Below, in pieces: positions 15,667 to 23,908 of a stretch of 64,000 bases of DNA (the first letter of the stretch is position 1; every line of letters begins with the position of its first letter). Position numbers and translations under genes: made by a program. The notes beneath the pieces were generated by a model. That model was not told where the DNA came from. It saw nothing but the letters and a program-made list of their open reading frames with translations, and made no database searches. Origin of the DNA: an uncultured Clostridia bacterium (GTDB lineage: Bacteria > Bacillota > Clostridia > Christensenellales > UBA1242); contig CALWKE010000003.1 of the NCBI GenBank assembly GCA_944381185.1, forward strand, positions 62,001 to 126,000, read 5' to 3'.

Positions 15667-16647
15667 ATGCTTGATTATACGAATGTTTTATTAAGTTCAA
15701 AAGCCTATAAAATGGTTAAAGTTGATATTGATAATAATAGGTGTTCACATGCCTATCTTTTTGTGAGTCAAGATAATAACTATCTTTCAAAATTTGCAGA
15801 ACTTGTAACAAAATTGATAATTTGTAAAAATGAAGACGAAAATCTTATTCAAAATTCAAAATTAAAGATAGAAAAGAATGTTCACCCAGATGTTAAAATT
15901 TTTGGGGAAGAAAAAGCCCCAGATAGTGCAACGATTGGTGAAGTGATTGAACAGTCAAATATAAGCCCATTTGAAGCCGAAAAAAAAGTTTTTATACTTA
16001 AAAATGTTCAAGATATGAACGAGTCTTCACAAAATAAAATTTTAAAAACTTTGGAAGAACCAACAAGTAGCACTGTGTTTTTGCTCTGTGCAACAGCAAC
16101 TTCAAGAATCCTTCCAACAATTTTGTCAAGGGTTAAAGAGATTGTTTTAGATGAACTTTCAGCAGAGCAAATTGCAGAACTTTTAATTGATAATGGCATA
16201 GATAAGAATAATGCAATAATTTATGCAAATTGTTCAAATCAAAATGCGTCTTTTGCTGAAAAACTTGCAACCAATGAAAGTTTTATTGAGTTTTTTAATG
16301 GTATTGTTTCATGTTTTTTTGAAATAAATGGAAGTCGTGACGTTATCAAGTTTTCAAGCAAATTTAATGAAAAAAATGTTGATAAAGAAGAGTTTGTTAA
16401 CATCTGCATGTTTGTTCTTCGTGATATCAATATGATACTTGCAAAAAAAGAGGAACTTGTTGGGTTTAAAAATGTGCTTTCAAAATTAAAAGTTATTGCA
16501 TCAATGTTAAATTTTAGTGCCGTGCAAGAACTTTTAAAAACTTGTTTTGAAGCAAATGAAAGTTTACATTTTAATGTTAACAGCACTGCTGTTGTTGATA
16601 GTATTCTGTTTAAGTTGGCGGAGGTAAAAGTTAAATGCAGAAGGTAA
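15667..16647 (+). CDS. holB: DNA polymerase III delta' subunit, P-loop lost
   Basis: Delta' is the stator of the clamp loader that puts the sliding clamp on DNA. The 326-residue protein shows S-H-A-Y-L-F, H-P-D-V-K-I, the S-P-F-E-A-E-K-K-V-F-I-L strand, a K-T-L-E-E-P segment and T-I-L-S-R, all standard in delta'. The usual nucleotide-binding loop after H-A-Y-L-F is replaced by V-S-Q-D-N-N-Y-L-S, and the CxxC-type zinc site normally found near residue 50-65 is absent. Delta' of Escherichia coli also lacks ATPase activity, so function in the loader is still expected. GAGGAAATT precedes ATG 15667. Its end overlaps ricT by 13 bases, a common Firmicute order. Confidence 0.9.
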   Translation: MLDYTNVLLSSKAYKMVKVDIDNNRCSHAYLFVSQDNNYLSKFAELVTKLIICKNEDENLIQNSKLKIEKNVHPDVKIFGEEKAPDSATIGEVIEQSNISPFEAEKKVFILKNVQDMNESSQNKILKTLEEPTSSTVFLLCATATSRILPTILSRVKEIVLDELSAEQIAELLIDNGIDKNNAIIYANCSNQNASFAEKLATNESFIEFFNGIVSCFFEINGSRDVIKFSSKFNEKNVDKEEFVNICMFVLRDINMILAKKEELVGFKNVLSKLKVIASMLNFSAVQELLKTCFEANESLHFNVNSTAVVDSILFKLAEVKVKCRR

Positions 16648-17630
16648 TTGTTGTTAAGCGTGATAGTGATAAAAATGCCTATTATTTTATTGATGAAATG
16701 AATTTGAGCGTTGGAGACAAAATTGTTGTTCAACTTGATGAATTTCAAACAGTTTGTGAAGTCACAAAAGTTGATTTTGAAATTGCAGACCACCTTGCAA
16801 ACGAATTTGGCAAAATTCTTCGAAAGGCAACTGAAAGTGATATTGAAAAATTTAATAGTTTGAAAGTAAAAGCAAAAGCAGAACTTCCAAAAATCAAGAA
16901 GAAATCGCTTGAACTTGGGCTTGTTATGAAGTTTGTTAGTGCTGAATATAGTTTAGATAATTCAAAAATAATGATAACTTTTTCAAGTGAAGAAAGGGTT
17001 GATTTTAGGCAACTTCTTAAAGAACTTGCGTCAATGCTTAAAACTCGAATTGAACTCAAGCAAATTGGTCAGCGTGATGAGATTAAGGTTTGCGGTGGCG
17101 TTGGTCCTTGTGGAGAGCCTTGTTGCTGTGCAAGATTTTTAAAAGATTTCGACCATGTTACTGTTAAAATGGCAAAAGTTCAAGGTCTTTCACTTTCACC
17201 AACCAAAATTAATGGGATTTGTGGAAGACTTATGTGTTGCCTTGCATATGAGTCACCAGTTTATGAAGAAATGCTTTCTAAAATGCCAAAAGTTGGCAGC
17301 ACTGTGACATCTCCAAACGGAAGGGGAACCGTTGTGTTTAATGATATTTTGCGTGAAAGAGTATCCGTTAAACGCCAAGCAGAAAATGATACCTTTATTG
17401 TTGAAGACTTTGCGATTGATGATATTGATTTTGAAGGCAAGGTTGCAAACAGAGCGGAAAGTTTTAATAGCACAGAAGAAATTGTTGAAGAGATTGTTGA
17501 AGAAAAGGTTGAAGTTTTAACAGAGAGCAAGGAAACTGAAAATAAAATAGAAGAAAAATCAGAAAAACAAAATTCTTCATATAATAATAAAAACAAAAAA
17601 TTCAGATACAAAAATAAAAACAAAAAGTAA
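16635..17630 (+). CDS. ricT: PSP1-domain protein RicT (YaaT)
   Basis: RicT (YaaT) acts with RicA and RicF in B. subtilis in an Fe-S containing complex that affects RNase Y-dependent mRNA maturation, competence and sporulation. This protein has the diagnostic cysteine cluster C-G-G-V-G-P-C-G-E-P-C-C-C (about residues 153-165) and the second I-C-G-R-L-M-C-C-L-A-Y-E-S block (about 195-207). The last 60 residues are Glu/Lys/Asn rich and look disordered. The start overlaps the end of holB, as in many Firmicutes, so they form one transcript. The RicA and RicF partners are not in the window. Confidence 0.93.
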   Translation: MQKVIVVKRDSDKNAYYFIDEMNLSVGDKIVVQLDEFQTVCEVTKVDFEIADHLANEFGKILRKATESDIEKFNSLKVKAKAELPKIKKKSLELGLVMKFVSAEYSLDNSKIMITFSSEERVDFRQLLKELASMLKTRIELKQIGQRDEIKVCGGVGPCGEPCCCARFLKDFDHVTVKMAKVQGLSLSPTKINGICGRLMCCLAYESPVYEEMLSKMPKVGSTVTSPNGRGTVVFNDILRERVSVKRQAENDTFIVEDFAIDDIDFEGKVANRAESFNSTEEIVEEIVEEKVEVLTESKETENKIEEKSEKQNSSYNNKNKKFRYKNKNKK

Positions 17631-17640
17631 CAAAACCACT

Positions 17641-17668
17641 TTGATAAATTTTATAAATGTTGTATAAT
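17641..17668 (+). promoter_or_regulatory. Predicted promoter of the ferredoxin gene
   Basis: TTGATA (17641-17646) and TATAAT (17663-17668) are spaced by 16 bases. Confidence 0.65.
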
Positions 17669-17698
17669 TGTGTCGTAATTAAAAAAAGGAGAAGAAAA

Positions 17699-17875
17699 AT
17701 GGCATATAAGATTGACTTGGATGCATGTATTGGTTGTGGAGCTTGTGTGGGTTCTTGCCCTGTTTCAGCAATAACACCAAATGATGAAGGAAAAATGGTT
17801 ATTGACCCTGAAAAATGTATTGGTTGCGGAACATGTGCTGCCGTTTGTCCAGTAGGTGCACCAAAAAGTGAATAA
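17699..17875 (+). CDS. 2x[4Fe-4S] ferredoxin
   Basis: A 58-residue clostridial-type ferredoxin with two complete CxxCxxCxxxCP clusters (C-I-G-C-G-A-C-V-G-S-C-P and C-I-G-C-G-T-C-A-A-V-C-P), each expected to hold one [4Fe-4S] centre. It starts at ATG 17699 behind AAAAAAGGAGAAG; an upstream in-frame start at 17657 lies before the -10 element and is rejected. It is the natural electron acceptor for enzymes such as the pyruvate oxidoreductase at 1374-4883. The methyltransferase gene begins inside its last codons. Confidence 0.96.
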   Translation: MAYKIDLDACIGCGACVGSCPVSAITPNDEGKMVIDPEKCIGCGTCAAVCPVGAPKSE

Positions 17876-18605
17876 AAATTTGCTAAAAGAAAATGAGTCG
17901 CTTGATGACCTTGAATGTAAGGGGCTCAAGTTGATTCAAAATAAGAATGGTTACAAATTTTCCACCGATTCCGTTTTGCTTGCAAACTTCGCAAAAGGCA
18001 AGCAAACAGACAGGTATGTTGACCTGTGTAGTGGTTCAGGAGTTGTAGCCATTCTTTTTGCATGCAAGAATAATATAAAAGAGGCATACGCCGTTGAAAT
18101 TCAAGGCGATTTGGCAGATATGTGCAGGCGTTCACTTGAATATAACAATTTAGAAAATATAAAAGTTTTAAATATTGATTTAAGCAAAACTCATGAGGTT
18201 TTAGGCAATGAAAGTGTTGATGTTGTAACCATTAATCCACCATATAACGAGCAGGGCAAAACATCAAATATGTCACAAATTGCAATGGCAACTCATGAAA
18301 TTTCAACAAATTTAAATGAAATTTGCATGGAGTGTTTTAAACTTTTAAAATTTGGTGGGAAAATTTTTATGATTCATAGAGCCGACAGGCTTGTTGATAT
18401 TCTGTTTTGTTTAAGGCAAAACAAACTTGAACCAAAGGTAATAAGAATTGTTTATCCAAAGGCAAACAAACAACCAAACTTGGTGTTAATAGAGGCGAAA
18501 AAAGGTGCTAAAAAGGGAATAAAATTCATTGACCCGTTAATCATAACCAATGATGACGGCAGTGAAAGTGACGAAACCAAAAAAATCTATAATCGAAACA
18601 TTTAA
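17868..18605 (+). CDS. trmN6: tRNA1(Val) adenine-37 N6-methyltransferase family protein
   Basis: The family methylates adenine next to the anticodon of tRNA(Val). The 245-residue protein has a Rossmann-fold SAM site (V-D-L-C-S-G-S-G-V-V, about residues 50-59) and the N-P-P-Y motif (about 124-127) typical of N6-adenine methyltransferases, then a Lys-rich C-terminus. The start is set at GTG 17868, which has AGGTG upstream and overlaps the ferredoxin stop by eight bases; GTG 17856 is an alternative. Its stop overlaps the end of convergent spmB by four bases. Family membership is firm; the exact tRNA substrate is inferred. Confidence 0.88.
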   Translation: MNKNLLKENESLDDLECKGLKLIQNKNGYKFSTDSVLLANFAKGKQTDRYVDLCSGSGVVAILFACKNNIKEAYAVEIQGDLADMCRRSLEYNNLENIKVLNIDLSKTHEVLGNESVDVVTINPPYNEQGKTSNMSQIAMATHEISTNLNEICMECFKLLKFGGKIFMIHRADRLVDILFCLRQNKLEPKVIRIVYPKANKQPNLVLIEAKKGAKKGIKFIDPLIITNDDGSESDETKKIYNRNI

Positions 18606-19108
18606 AAGAATCTACACATTTGGCAGGCAAGAACGGCTCCAATAAATGCACTTAATAAACACACGGGAATGGTGTATCTTAATTTTTTTATTTTTGTGGT
18701 TGAAAAATATACTGCAACAACATAAAAGGTGGTTTCTGAACAACTCATAATAACGCAGGCACATTGTGAAATAAAACTATCAGGTCCATAGGTTGCAAAT
18801 AGATTTGAAAGCATTGCAATAGAGCCCGACCCCGTGAAAGGGCGAAGAATTAAAAATTCAACAAGTTCAGATGGTATTCCAAAGAACTTGAAAATTGGCG
18901 AGCAAATTTCAGTTAAAAAAGAAGATATTCCACTGACCGCCAGAAGTTCAACCACGGCAAAAATTGCAACCAGATAGGGAAAGGTGTTAATAGAAAGGTC
19001 AACTGCTTGTTTTGCACCCGTAACAAAACAATCATAGGCGTTGACTTTTTTTATTAGACTGATTGCTAAAACTAAAATTATAAATGCTGGGATAATGTAT
19101 AGTGCCAT
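18602..19108 (-). CDS. spmB: Spore maturation protein B
   Basis: SpmB is a polytopic membrane protein that, with SpmA, is needed in B. subtilis for full dehydration of the spore core. The 168-residue product has a nucleoside-transporter-gate (Gate) type pattern of about five membrane segments and clear family signatures: A-Y-D-C-F-V-T-G-A-K, F-G-I-P-S-E-L, L-R-P-F-T-G-S-G-S-I, T-Y-G-P-D-S-F-I and S-E-T-T-F-Y-V-V-A-V-Y-F. It starts three bases after spmA ends. Confidence 0.95.
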   Translation of the reverse strand: MALYIIPAFIILVLAISLIKKVNAYDCFVTGAKQAVDLSINTFPYLVAIFAVVELLAVSGISSFLTEICSPIFKFFGIPSELVEFLILRPFTGSGSIAMLSNLFATYGPDSFISQCACVIMSCSETTFYVVAVYFSTTKIKKLRYTIPVCLLSAFIGAVLACQMCRFF

Positions 19109-19111
19109 GGG

Positions 19112-19708
19112 CTAGTCCTTGTGTTTATTTTTAATTCTATCAAATATAAAGTGAAACAGATAAACAAGCAAAATTGCAATTAACGTTGAAAGAATAGAGC
19201 ATATAATTGACGGCAAAATTATTCGTGTGGGATTTTTGCTTCCAGCGGCTTCAAGCATTCCAATGATTGAGGTTGGCAAAAATTGAACGCTTGAACAACT
19301 AATAACCACAAGCATAATCATAGGAAAGGTTACAACGGATTTGTTTTTATTATCTTTTTGCATTGACTCAATGGCTTTTATTCCAAGTGGGGTGGCAGCA
19401 CCGCTCATGCCCAAAAGGTTTGCTGAAATATTCATTGAAACATATCTTTTGCTTTCGTCAGAAAGGTTGTTTTTACCAAAAATTTTGTTTATAATAGGGG
19501 ATAGAAGTTTGGATATTTTTTTTGAAATTCCACTCTGCTCTAAAATAAAAAATAGTCCCATCCAAATTGCATAGATTGCAAGAAGTTCAAGTGAAAGTTT
19601 AACGGCTCGATTTGATGCTGAAAGAAGACCAGATAAAACTTTAGACGGGTCAAAAAAACAGAGCGAAATTGTGCTTATCAAAAAGAGAATAATCCAAATT
19701 TTATTCAT
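19112..19708 (-). CDS. spmA: Spore maturation protein A
   Basis: SpmA is the partner of SpmB in spore core dehydration and heat resistance. The 198-residue membrane protein starts MNKIWIILF, as in the family, and shows W-M-G-L-F-F-I-L-E-Q-S-G, the M-N-I-S-A-N-L-L-G-M-S-G-A-A-T-P-L-G-I-K-A block and a C-terminal membrane helix. There is no Shine-Dalgarno sequence before ATG 19708. A sigma-E-like promoter ends five bases upstream, so the mRNA may be leaderless. In B. subtilis the spmAB genes belong to the sigma-E regulon. Confidence 0.95.
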   Translation of the reverse strand: MNKIWIILFLISTISLCFFDPSKVLSGLLSASNRAVKLSLELLAIYAIWMGLFFILEQSGISKKISKLLSPIINKIFGKNNLSDESKRYVSMNISANLLGMSGAATPLGIKAIESMQKDNKNKSVVTFPMIMLVVISCSSVQFLPTSIIGMLEAAGSKNPTRIILPSIICSILSTLIAILLVYLFHFIFDRIKNKHKD

Positions 19709-19713
19709 ACTAA

Positions 19714-19743
19714 AGGGTATGTTTTACACAATGAATTTATGAG
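19714..19743 (-). promoter_or_regulatory. Sigma-E-like promoter of spmA-spmB
   Basis: On the minus strand, CTCATAAA (19743-19736) partly matches the sigma-E -35 and, after 14 bases, CATACCCT (19721-19714) matches seven of eight -10 positions. The predicted transcript would begin at or next to the spmA ATG. Confidence 0.5.
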
Positions 19744-19751
19744 GTTTTGTT

Positions 19752-20522
19752 ATGATTGACACACACGCACATTTGACATATTTTGGCGAAAAAACACAGG
19801 AAATTATTGATACTATGTGTGACATAGGTCTTGAAAATATCGTAAATATCGGCACAACAGTCGCTGATTCAAAAGCGGGCATTGAACTTGCAAAAACAAA
19901 CAAAAATGTTTATGCAGTTGTTGGAATATATCCTGAATATGCAGATAGTATAACAGATGAAGATTTAAAAGAAATTGAAATGCTAGCAAAAAATAAAAAG
20001 GTTGTTGCAATCGGTGAAATTGGGCTCGACTATCACACTGAAGGATATAACAAAGAAAAACAAATTGAACTTTTTATTAAGCAACTTGAAATTGCAGACC
20101 GTTTGGCTTTGCCTTTTTGCATTCATTGCAGGGGAGCAGCAGAAGATGTTTATAAGATTTTGAGTGAACATAAAAACCTAATAAAACATTCGGGAATAAT
20201 GCATTGTTACAGCGAGGGCAAAGATTGGGTTAAAAAATTTTTAGACCTTGGGCTATATATAAGTTTTTCAGGCAACATTACATTTAAAAAGAATGATAGG
20301 TCATTTTTGAAAGATATTCCACTTGATAGAATTTTGGTTGAAACCGATTCGCCATATCTTTCACCCGAGCCTGTTCGTGGGCGAACAAATGAACCAAAAA
20401 ATGTGAGGTATGTAATTCAAAAGATTGCAGATGAAGTTGGGCTGTTGTTTGAAGAACTTGAAAAGATTACAACTGATAATGCGAAGAGAATTTATTATAA
20501 AATAGGTAAAGATAATGGGTAA
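19752..20522 (+). CDS. tatD: TatD-family metal-dependent DNase
   Basis: TatD proteins are TIM-barrel hydrolases with nuclease activity. The 256-residue protein has all expected metal ligands: D-T-H-A-H at the N-terminus, G-E-I-G-L-D-Y-H (Glu about 93), F-C-I-H-C-R, M-H-C-Y-S and E-T-D-S-P-Y-L-S-P. GAGGTTTTGTT precedes ATG 19752. The next gene, rsmA, begins eight bases before its stop; tatD (yabD) beside rsmA (ksgA) is a conserved Firmicute arrangement. Confidence 0.95.
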   Translation: MIDTHAHLTYFGEKTQEIIDTMCDIGLENIVNIGTTVADSKAGIELAKTNKNVYAVVGIYPEYADSITDEDLKEIEMLAKNKKVVAIGEIGLDYHTEGYNKEKQIELFIKQLEIADRLALPFCIHCRGAAEDVYKILSEHKNLIKHSGIMHCYSEGKDWVKKFLDLGLYISFSGNITFKKNDRSFLKDIPLDRILVETDSPYLSPEPVRGRTNEPKNVRYVIQKIADEVGLLFEELEKITTDNAKRIYYKIGKDNG

Positions 20523-21318
20523 TTTTGAATTTAAAAAAAAGTTTGGTCAGAATTTTTTAACGGATAAAAACTTGCTTGAAAAAATTGTTTTAGAAGCGGG
20601 GGTAACAAAAGACGACACCGTTGTTGAAATTGGTGCAGGCAAAGGTGCACTCACTGAAATGCTTTCAAAGCACGCAAAAAAAGTTTATGCTTTTGAAATT
20701 GATAGCGAACTTTTTGATTATCTTGCACAAAAGTTTGCAGGTTCAAATGTCAGGCTTTTATTTGAAGATGTCACAAAGGTTTCAGATAAATGGTTAAATG
20801 AAATTGTTGGTGGAAAGTTTAAACTTGTTGCAAATTTGCCATATTACATAACTTCACCAATACTGACAAGGTTTTTAAAAAATCCAAACTTAATTTCGCT
20901 TACGGTCATGGTTCAAGAAGAGGTTGCCGACCGAATTATTGCCAAACCAAAAACGAAGGATTATGGCGTTTTAACCATAATGTGTGGGCTTTTTGGTTCG
21001 GCTCAAAAAGTGATGAATGTTAACAGAAAAATGTTTTACCCAGTGCCAAATGTTGATTCGGCAGTGGTTAAAATTGATAGATTCAAAACGCAGACAAATT
21101 TAAATGAAGATTTTATTAACTTTGTAAAACAAGCATTTTCTATGCGAAGAAAGAAATTATCTTCAAACATACTCGGCAAGGGAATATCAAAGGAAGAAAT
21201 TGAACAAATTTTAGTTAAAATGGGCTATGGTGAAAGTGCTAGGGCAGAAGAACTTTCAATAGACGATTTCAAAAAACTTTATACTCTAATTTGCGACAAA
21301 AATATTAAGATAAATTAA
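20515..21318 (+). CDS. rsmA: 16S rRNA dimethyladenosine transferase (KsgA/RsmA)
   Basis: RsmA dimethylates two adjacent adenines in the helix 45 loop of 16S rRNA late in small-subunit assembly. The 267-residue protein has K-F-G-Q-N-F-L-T-D near the start, the SAM motif V-E-I-G-A-G-K-G-A-L-T, catalytic N-L-P-Y-Y-I-T-S-P, and Y-P-V-P-N-V-D-S-A-V. It overlaps tatD by eight bases, so translation is coupled. No problem is visible in any motif. Confidence 0.97.
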   Translation: MGNFEFKKKFGQNFLTDKNLLEKIVLEAGVTKDDTVVEIGAGKGALTEMLSKHAKKVYAFEIDSELFDYLAQKFAGSNVRLLFEDVTKVSDKWLNEIVGGKFKLVANLPYYITSPILTRFLKNPNLISLTVMVQEEVADRIIAKPKTKDYGVLTIMCGLFGSAQKVMNVNRKMFYPVPNVDSAVVKIDRFKTQTNLNEDFINFVKQAFSMRRKKLSSNILGKGISKEEIEQILVKMGYGESARAEELSIDDFKKLYTLICDKNIKIN

Positions 21319-21348
21319 ACTTAATTTTGTTTATAAAATCAAAATATC

Positions 21349-21376
21349 TTGACAAAGTGGGTAAGTATTATATAAT
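21349..21376 (+). promoter_or_regulatory. Predicted promoter of the lipoprotein gene
   Basis: TTGACA (21349-21354) and TATAAT (21371-21376), 16-base spacer. Confidence 0.75.
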
Positions 21377-21415
21377 ATAATTTGTAAATAATTATATATT
21401 ATGCTAGGGGTAAAT

Positions 21416-22894
21416 ATGAAAAAATTTTTAAGTGGACTTTTTACGGTTGTTATAGCATTTGTTTTTATGTTTTCACTTTCAGGCTGTGCAGAAAAACATT
21501 CAGCAACAACTGTTGACACAAGCAAGGTTGCATCAACAAATGGCGTTAGCACAAATGGTGGAATAACTGTTATTTATGATGGCTATCTTTATTTTGTTAA
21601 CGGAACAAAAGATAATGACGGAACCAGTTCAGAAGATAACACTCGTGGTGGAATTGCCCGAGTTAAAATTAACACCGAAACAGGCGAAATCGACACAAAT
21701 ACCTATGAACTTTTAGTTGAAGATTTGGTTGGTTATGACAATGGTTCAATGTATTTCTTTGGGGATTATATTTATTACACATCTCCAAGTGCTGATGTTA
21801 ACTATAAGGGTGAAGTTCTTTATTATAAAACAAGATTTAAAAGATATGATTTAGTTAATAAAAACACTCAAACAATCTACACAACAAATCTTAATTCTAA
21901 AGATGAAGTTATTTCATTTGCATATTATGTTACTGGAACAGAACTCAATTTGGTGGTTTATGAAACATCAAATCAAACATTAACAAGCATAAAAATTGGT
22001 GACACATTTAAAACTAATTATGTTATTGAGGGTGTTAGGTCTTGTGTTTTAAGTGAAAACTATGGCACTTGTGAAACTGAAAATGCAACAGTTGATGCAA
22101 ATAGTTTTGTTTATTACACACTTGCAAATAACACTGACGGAAGTGACCGCTATCAACAAGGTGTTAAGGTTTATAGGACTCTTCCAAACAAAAATGAAAG
22201 TGTTCTTCTTTCAAACAAAGGTTATTCAATTTCACTTTTAAGCATTCGTAATTCAAAACTTATCTATTCATATGAAAGCAGAATTTATGCTCAAGCAATC
22301 ACAGGTTCAAATGATGAAGAATTAAATATTGCACTTGAAAATGTTATTTCATATAAATCTTATGAAGACGTAATTTTTGTTGAAAATAACGATGGTTCAA
22401 TTTCTGTTCTTTATTATAACAATGAAGAAGACGACTATCACATTGCAGTTGTTAATTGTGTAAACGGCAAAGAGATAACAACTTCAATAACAAACATTTT
22501 ATCAAAATCAGAAAATTTTGCTCTTGTCGACCTTGTTACACTTGAAGAAGTTATAACTGAAGATGACCCTGAAACAGAAGAGGTTGATGAAACTGTAACT
22601 GAAACAGTTAAATATTTAATTTATGTTGAAGATGGTGCAGTTTATAAGATTGAAATTGAAAGAGAAGGGGTTTTAACAAATTTTGCTCAACCAATCAAGT
22701 TAACAGATACCGAAGTTGTTGACCCAACTGGAATATTGATTCCTGAAGTTGTTGGAAATTATATCTATATTTTTGCTGAAGAACTTGATGAAGATGATAA
22801 GGGAACAGACAAGTTTTATCTTTACAGGGCAGATATAACAATAGATAACGATTCAACAGAATATGCAACACTTGTTGGCATTAAAGAAGATTAA
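21416..22894 (+). CDS. Putative lipoprotein, possibly a beta-propeller
   Basis: This 492-residue protein has a lipoprotein signal peptide ending in the lipobox L-S-G-C (Cys about residue 24), so it should be lipid-anchored on the outer face of the membrane. The start is ATG 21416 behind AGGGG; an ATG at 21401 would place that site inside the gene. The body contains repeated D-G-Y-L-Y-F / D-Y-I-Y-Y / N-Y-I-Y-I-F type strands, as in DUF5050-like propellers, plus an acidic stretch near residues 375-395. It stands alone between its promoter and a strong terminator. Function unknown. Confidence 0.8.
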   Translation: MKKFLSGLFTVVIAFVFMFSLSGCAEKHSATTVDTSKVASTNGVSTNGGITVIYDGYLYFVNGTKDNDGTSSEDNTRGGIARVKINTETGEIDTNTYELLVEDLVGYDNGSMYFFGDYIYYTSPSADVNYKGEVLYYKTRFKRYDLVNKNTQTIYTTNLNSKDEVISFAYYVTGTELNLVVYETSNQTLTSIKIGDTFKTNYVIEGVRSCVLSENYGTCETENATVDANSFVYYTLANNTDGSDRYQQGVKVYRTLPNKNESVLLSNKGYSISLLSIRNSKLIYSYESRIYAQAITGSNDEELNIALENVISYKSYEDVIFVENNDGSISVLYYNNEEDDYHIAVVNCVNGKEITTSITNILSKSENFALVDLVTLEEVITEDDPETEEVDETVTETVKYLIYVEDGAVYKIEIEREGVLTNFAQPIKLTDTEVVDPTGILIPEVVGNYIYIFAEELDEDDKGTDKFYLYRADITIDNDSTEYATLVGIKED

Positions 22895-22926
22895 AAAAGA
22901 TGTGCATTTTTGCACATCTTTTTTTT
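22893..22926 (+). terminator. Terminator of the lipoprotein gene
   Basis: GATGTGCA pairs with TGCACATC, flanked by an A-run and a run of eight T residues. Confidence 0.9.
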
Positions 22927-22935
22927 AGGTAACAA

Positions 22936-22968
22936 AACAAAAATCATGGAGTTATCCATGATTTTTGT
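22936..22968 (-). terminator. Terminator of the TSCPD/DUF4364 pair
   Basis: AAATCATGGA pairs with TCCATGATTT over a GTTA loop, with A/T runs on both sides; it lies just beyond the minus-strand stop at 22974. Confidence 0.8.
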
Positions 22969-22973
22969 TGATA

Positions 22974-23225
22974 TTAAATATTATGTTTTGCTTTATATTC
23001 TTTAAGCGCTTTTGTAAGTTGGTCAGGGCAAGAAGTTCCATTTCTGCAAGGAACACCTTCAAGAATAGAAATAACCTCATCAATAGTTTTGCCTTTAACA
23101 AGTCTTGATACACCAATGGTATTTCCTGGGCATCCGCCGATAAATTTTACACTTTTAATGGTATTACCTTCAATTTCATATTCAATACTTCTTGAGCATA
23201 CGCCTGATGTTTTAAATGTTTCCAT
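22974..23225 (-). CDS. TSCPD-domain protein (TIGR03905 type)
   Basis: This 83-residue protein has four cysteines in the family order: S-G-V-C-S, G-G-C-P-G-N, V-P-C-R-N-G and T-S-C-P-D-Q. The domain resembles the C-terminal zinc-binding tail of vitamin-B12-dependent ribonucleotide reductases; free-standing copies are common in clostridia and of unknown role. Metal binding is likely. It lies three bases downstream of the DUF4364 gene in the same transcript. Confidence 0.92.
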   Translation of the reverse strand: METFKTSGVCSRSIEYEIEGNTIKSVKFIGGCPGNTIGVSRLVKGKTIDEVISILEGVPCRNGTSCPDQLTKALKEYKAKHNI

Positions 23226-23228
23226 ATT

Positions 23229-23747
23229 TTATTCTCCTTCAATTAAAATTTTATAGATTGCAGAGTAAACATCGCTGGCACTATCATTCCACTTTTTAAA
23301 AACGGTGATTGCCTCTGCACGATTTGCAACATTAATTTTCATTTCAAGTTTTGTTGATGTTGGGTCAATAATTTTTAAGTTAACGGTGTAAGTGCCGTCA
23401 CGATTTTTGTAATAATCTCTAAAATATTCTTGCTTACGCTTAAATGACTGCCTGTTTTTCTTAATAAAAGCACCAATTTCTTTTCTTATTGATGACGGAA
23501 TTTTCATAAAAAAGTAATTTAAGCAATCTCTGCCTTCTTGTGTGATTTTATAATAATCAACGCCACCATTTGTGCAAGAAACAATGAACCTTGCGTCAAC
23601 GAGTTCAGGCAAAATTTCAGTGAGTGTCATATATGAAAGCCAGTTATTTTGACTGCAACACATTTCGTTTAAGGTTTCACTTGTAACAGGTATTTCCATT
23701 TGGTCTAAAACATATAACAAAATAAGTTTGAGTATAGTTGTGTCCAT
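23229..23747 (-). CDS. DUF4364 winged-helix protein
   Basis: The 172-residue protein starts at ATG 23747 behind AAAGGATTTT; the open frame further upstream is hydrophobic and unsupported. Residues 1-85 follow a winged-helix pattern (T-I-L-K-L-I-L-L-Y-V-L-D-Q then Y-Y-K-I-T-Q-E-G-R), as in PadR-like regulators, and the whole matches the clostridial DUF4364 family in length and in its F-K-R-K-Q-E-Y central segment. It is likely a DNA-binding regulator; the target is unknown. Cotranscribed with the TSCPD gene. Confidence 0.85.
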   Translation of the reverse strand: MDTTILKLILLYVLDQMEIPVTSETLNEMCCSQNNWLSYMTLTEILPELVDARFIVSCTNGGVDYYKITQEGRDCLNYFFMKIPSSIRKEIGAFIKKNRQSFKRKQEYFRDYYKNRDGTYTVNLKIIDPTSTKLEMKINVANRAEAITVFKKWNDSASDVYSAIYKILIEGE

Positions 23748-23860
23748 ATAAAATCCTTTACATTTATCTTTTATAATATAACATAATAATAAAAAAAAAT
23801 AAATACTTTGCTTAACTATTTTAATAAAATTTTTTATTAAAGGCAAAGCAAAATTTTTAG

Positions 23861-23890
23861 TTGTAAAAAAAATATATAATATGATATTAT
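23861..23890 (+). promoter_or_regulatory. Predicted promoter for the 23909 gene pair
   Basis: TTGTAA (23861-23866) and TATTAT (23885-23890), 18-base spacer. A TATAAT also lies at 23875-23880. Confidence 0.45.
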
Positions 23891-23908
23891 ACTATTATAG
23901 GTGAATTT

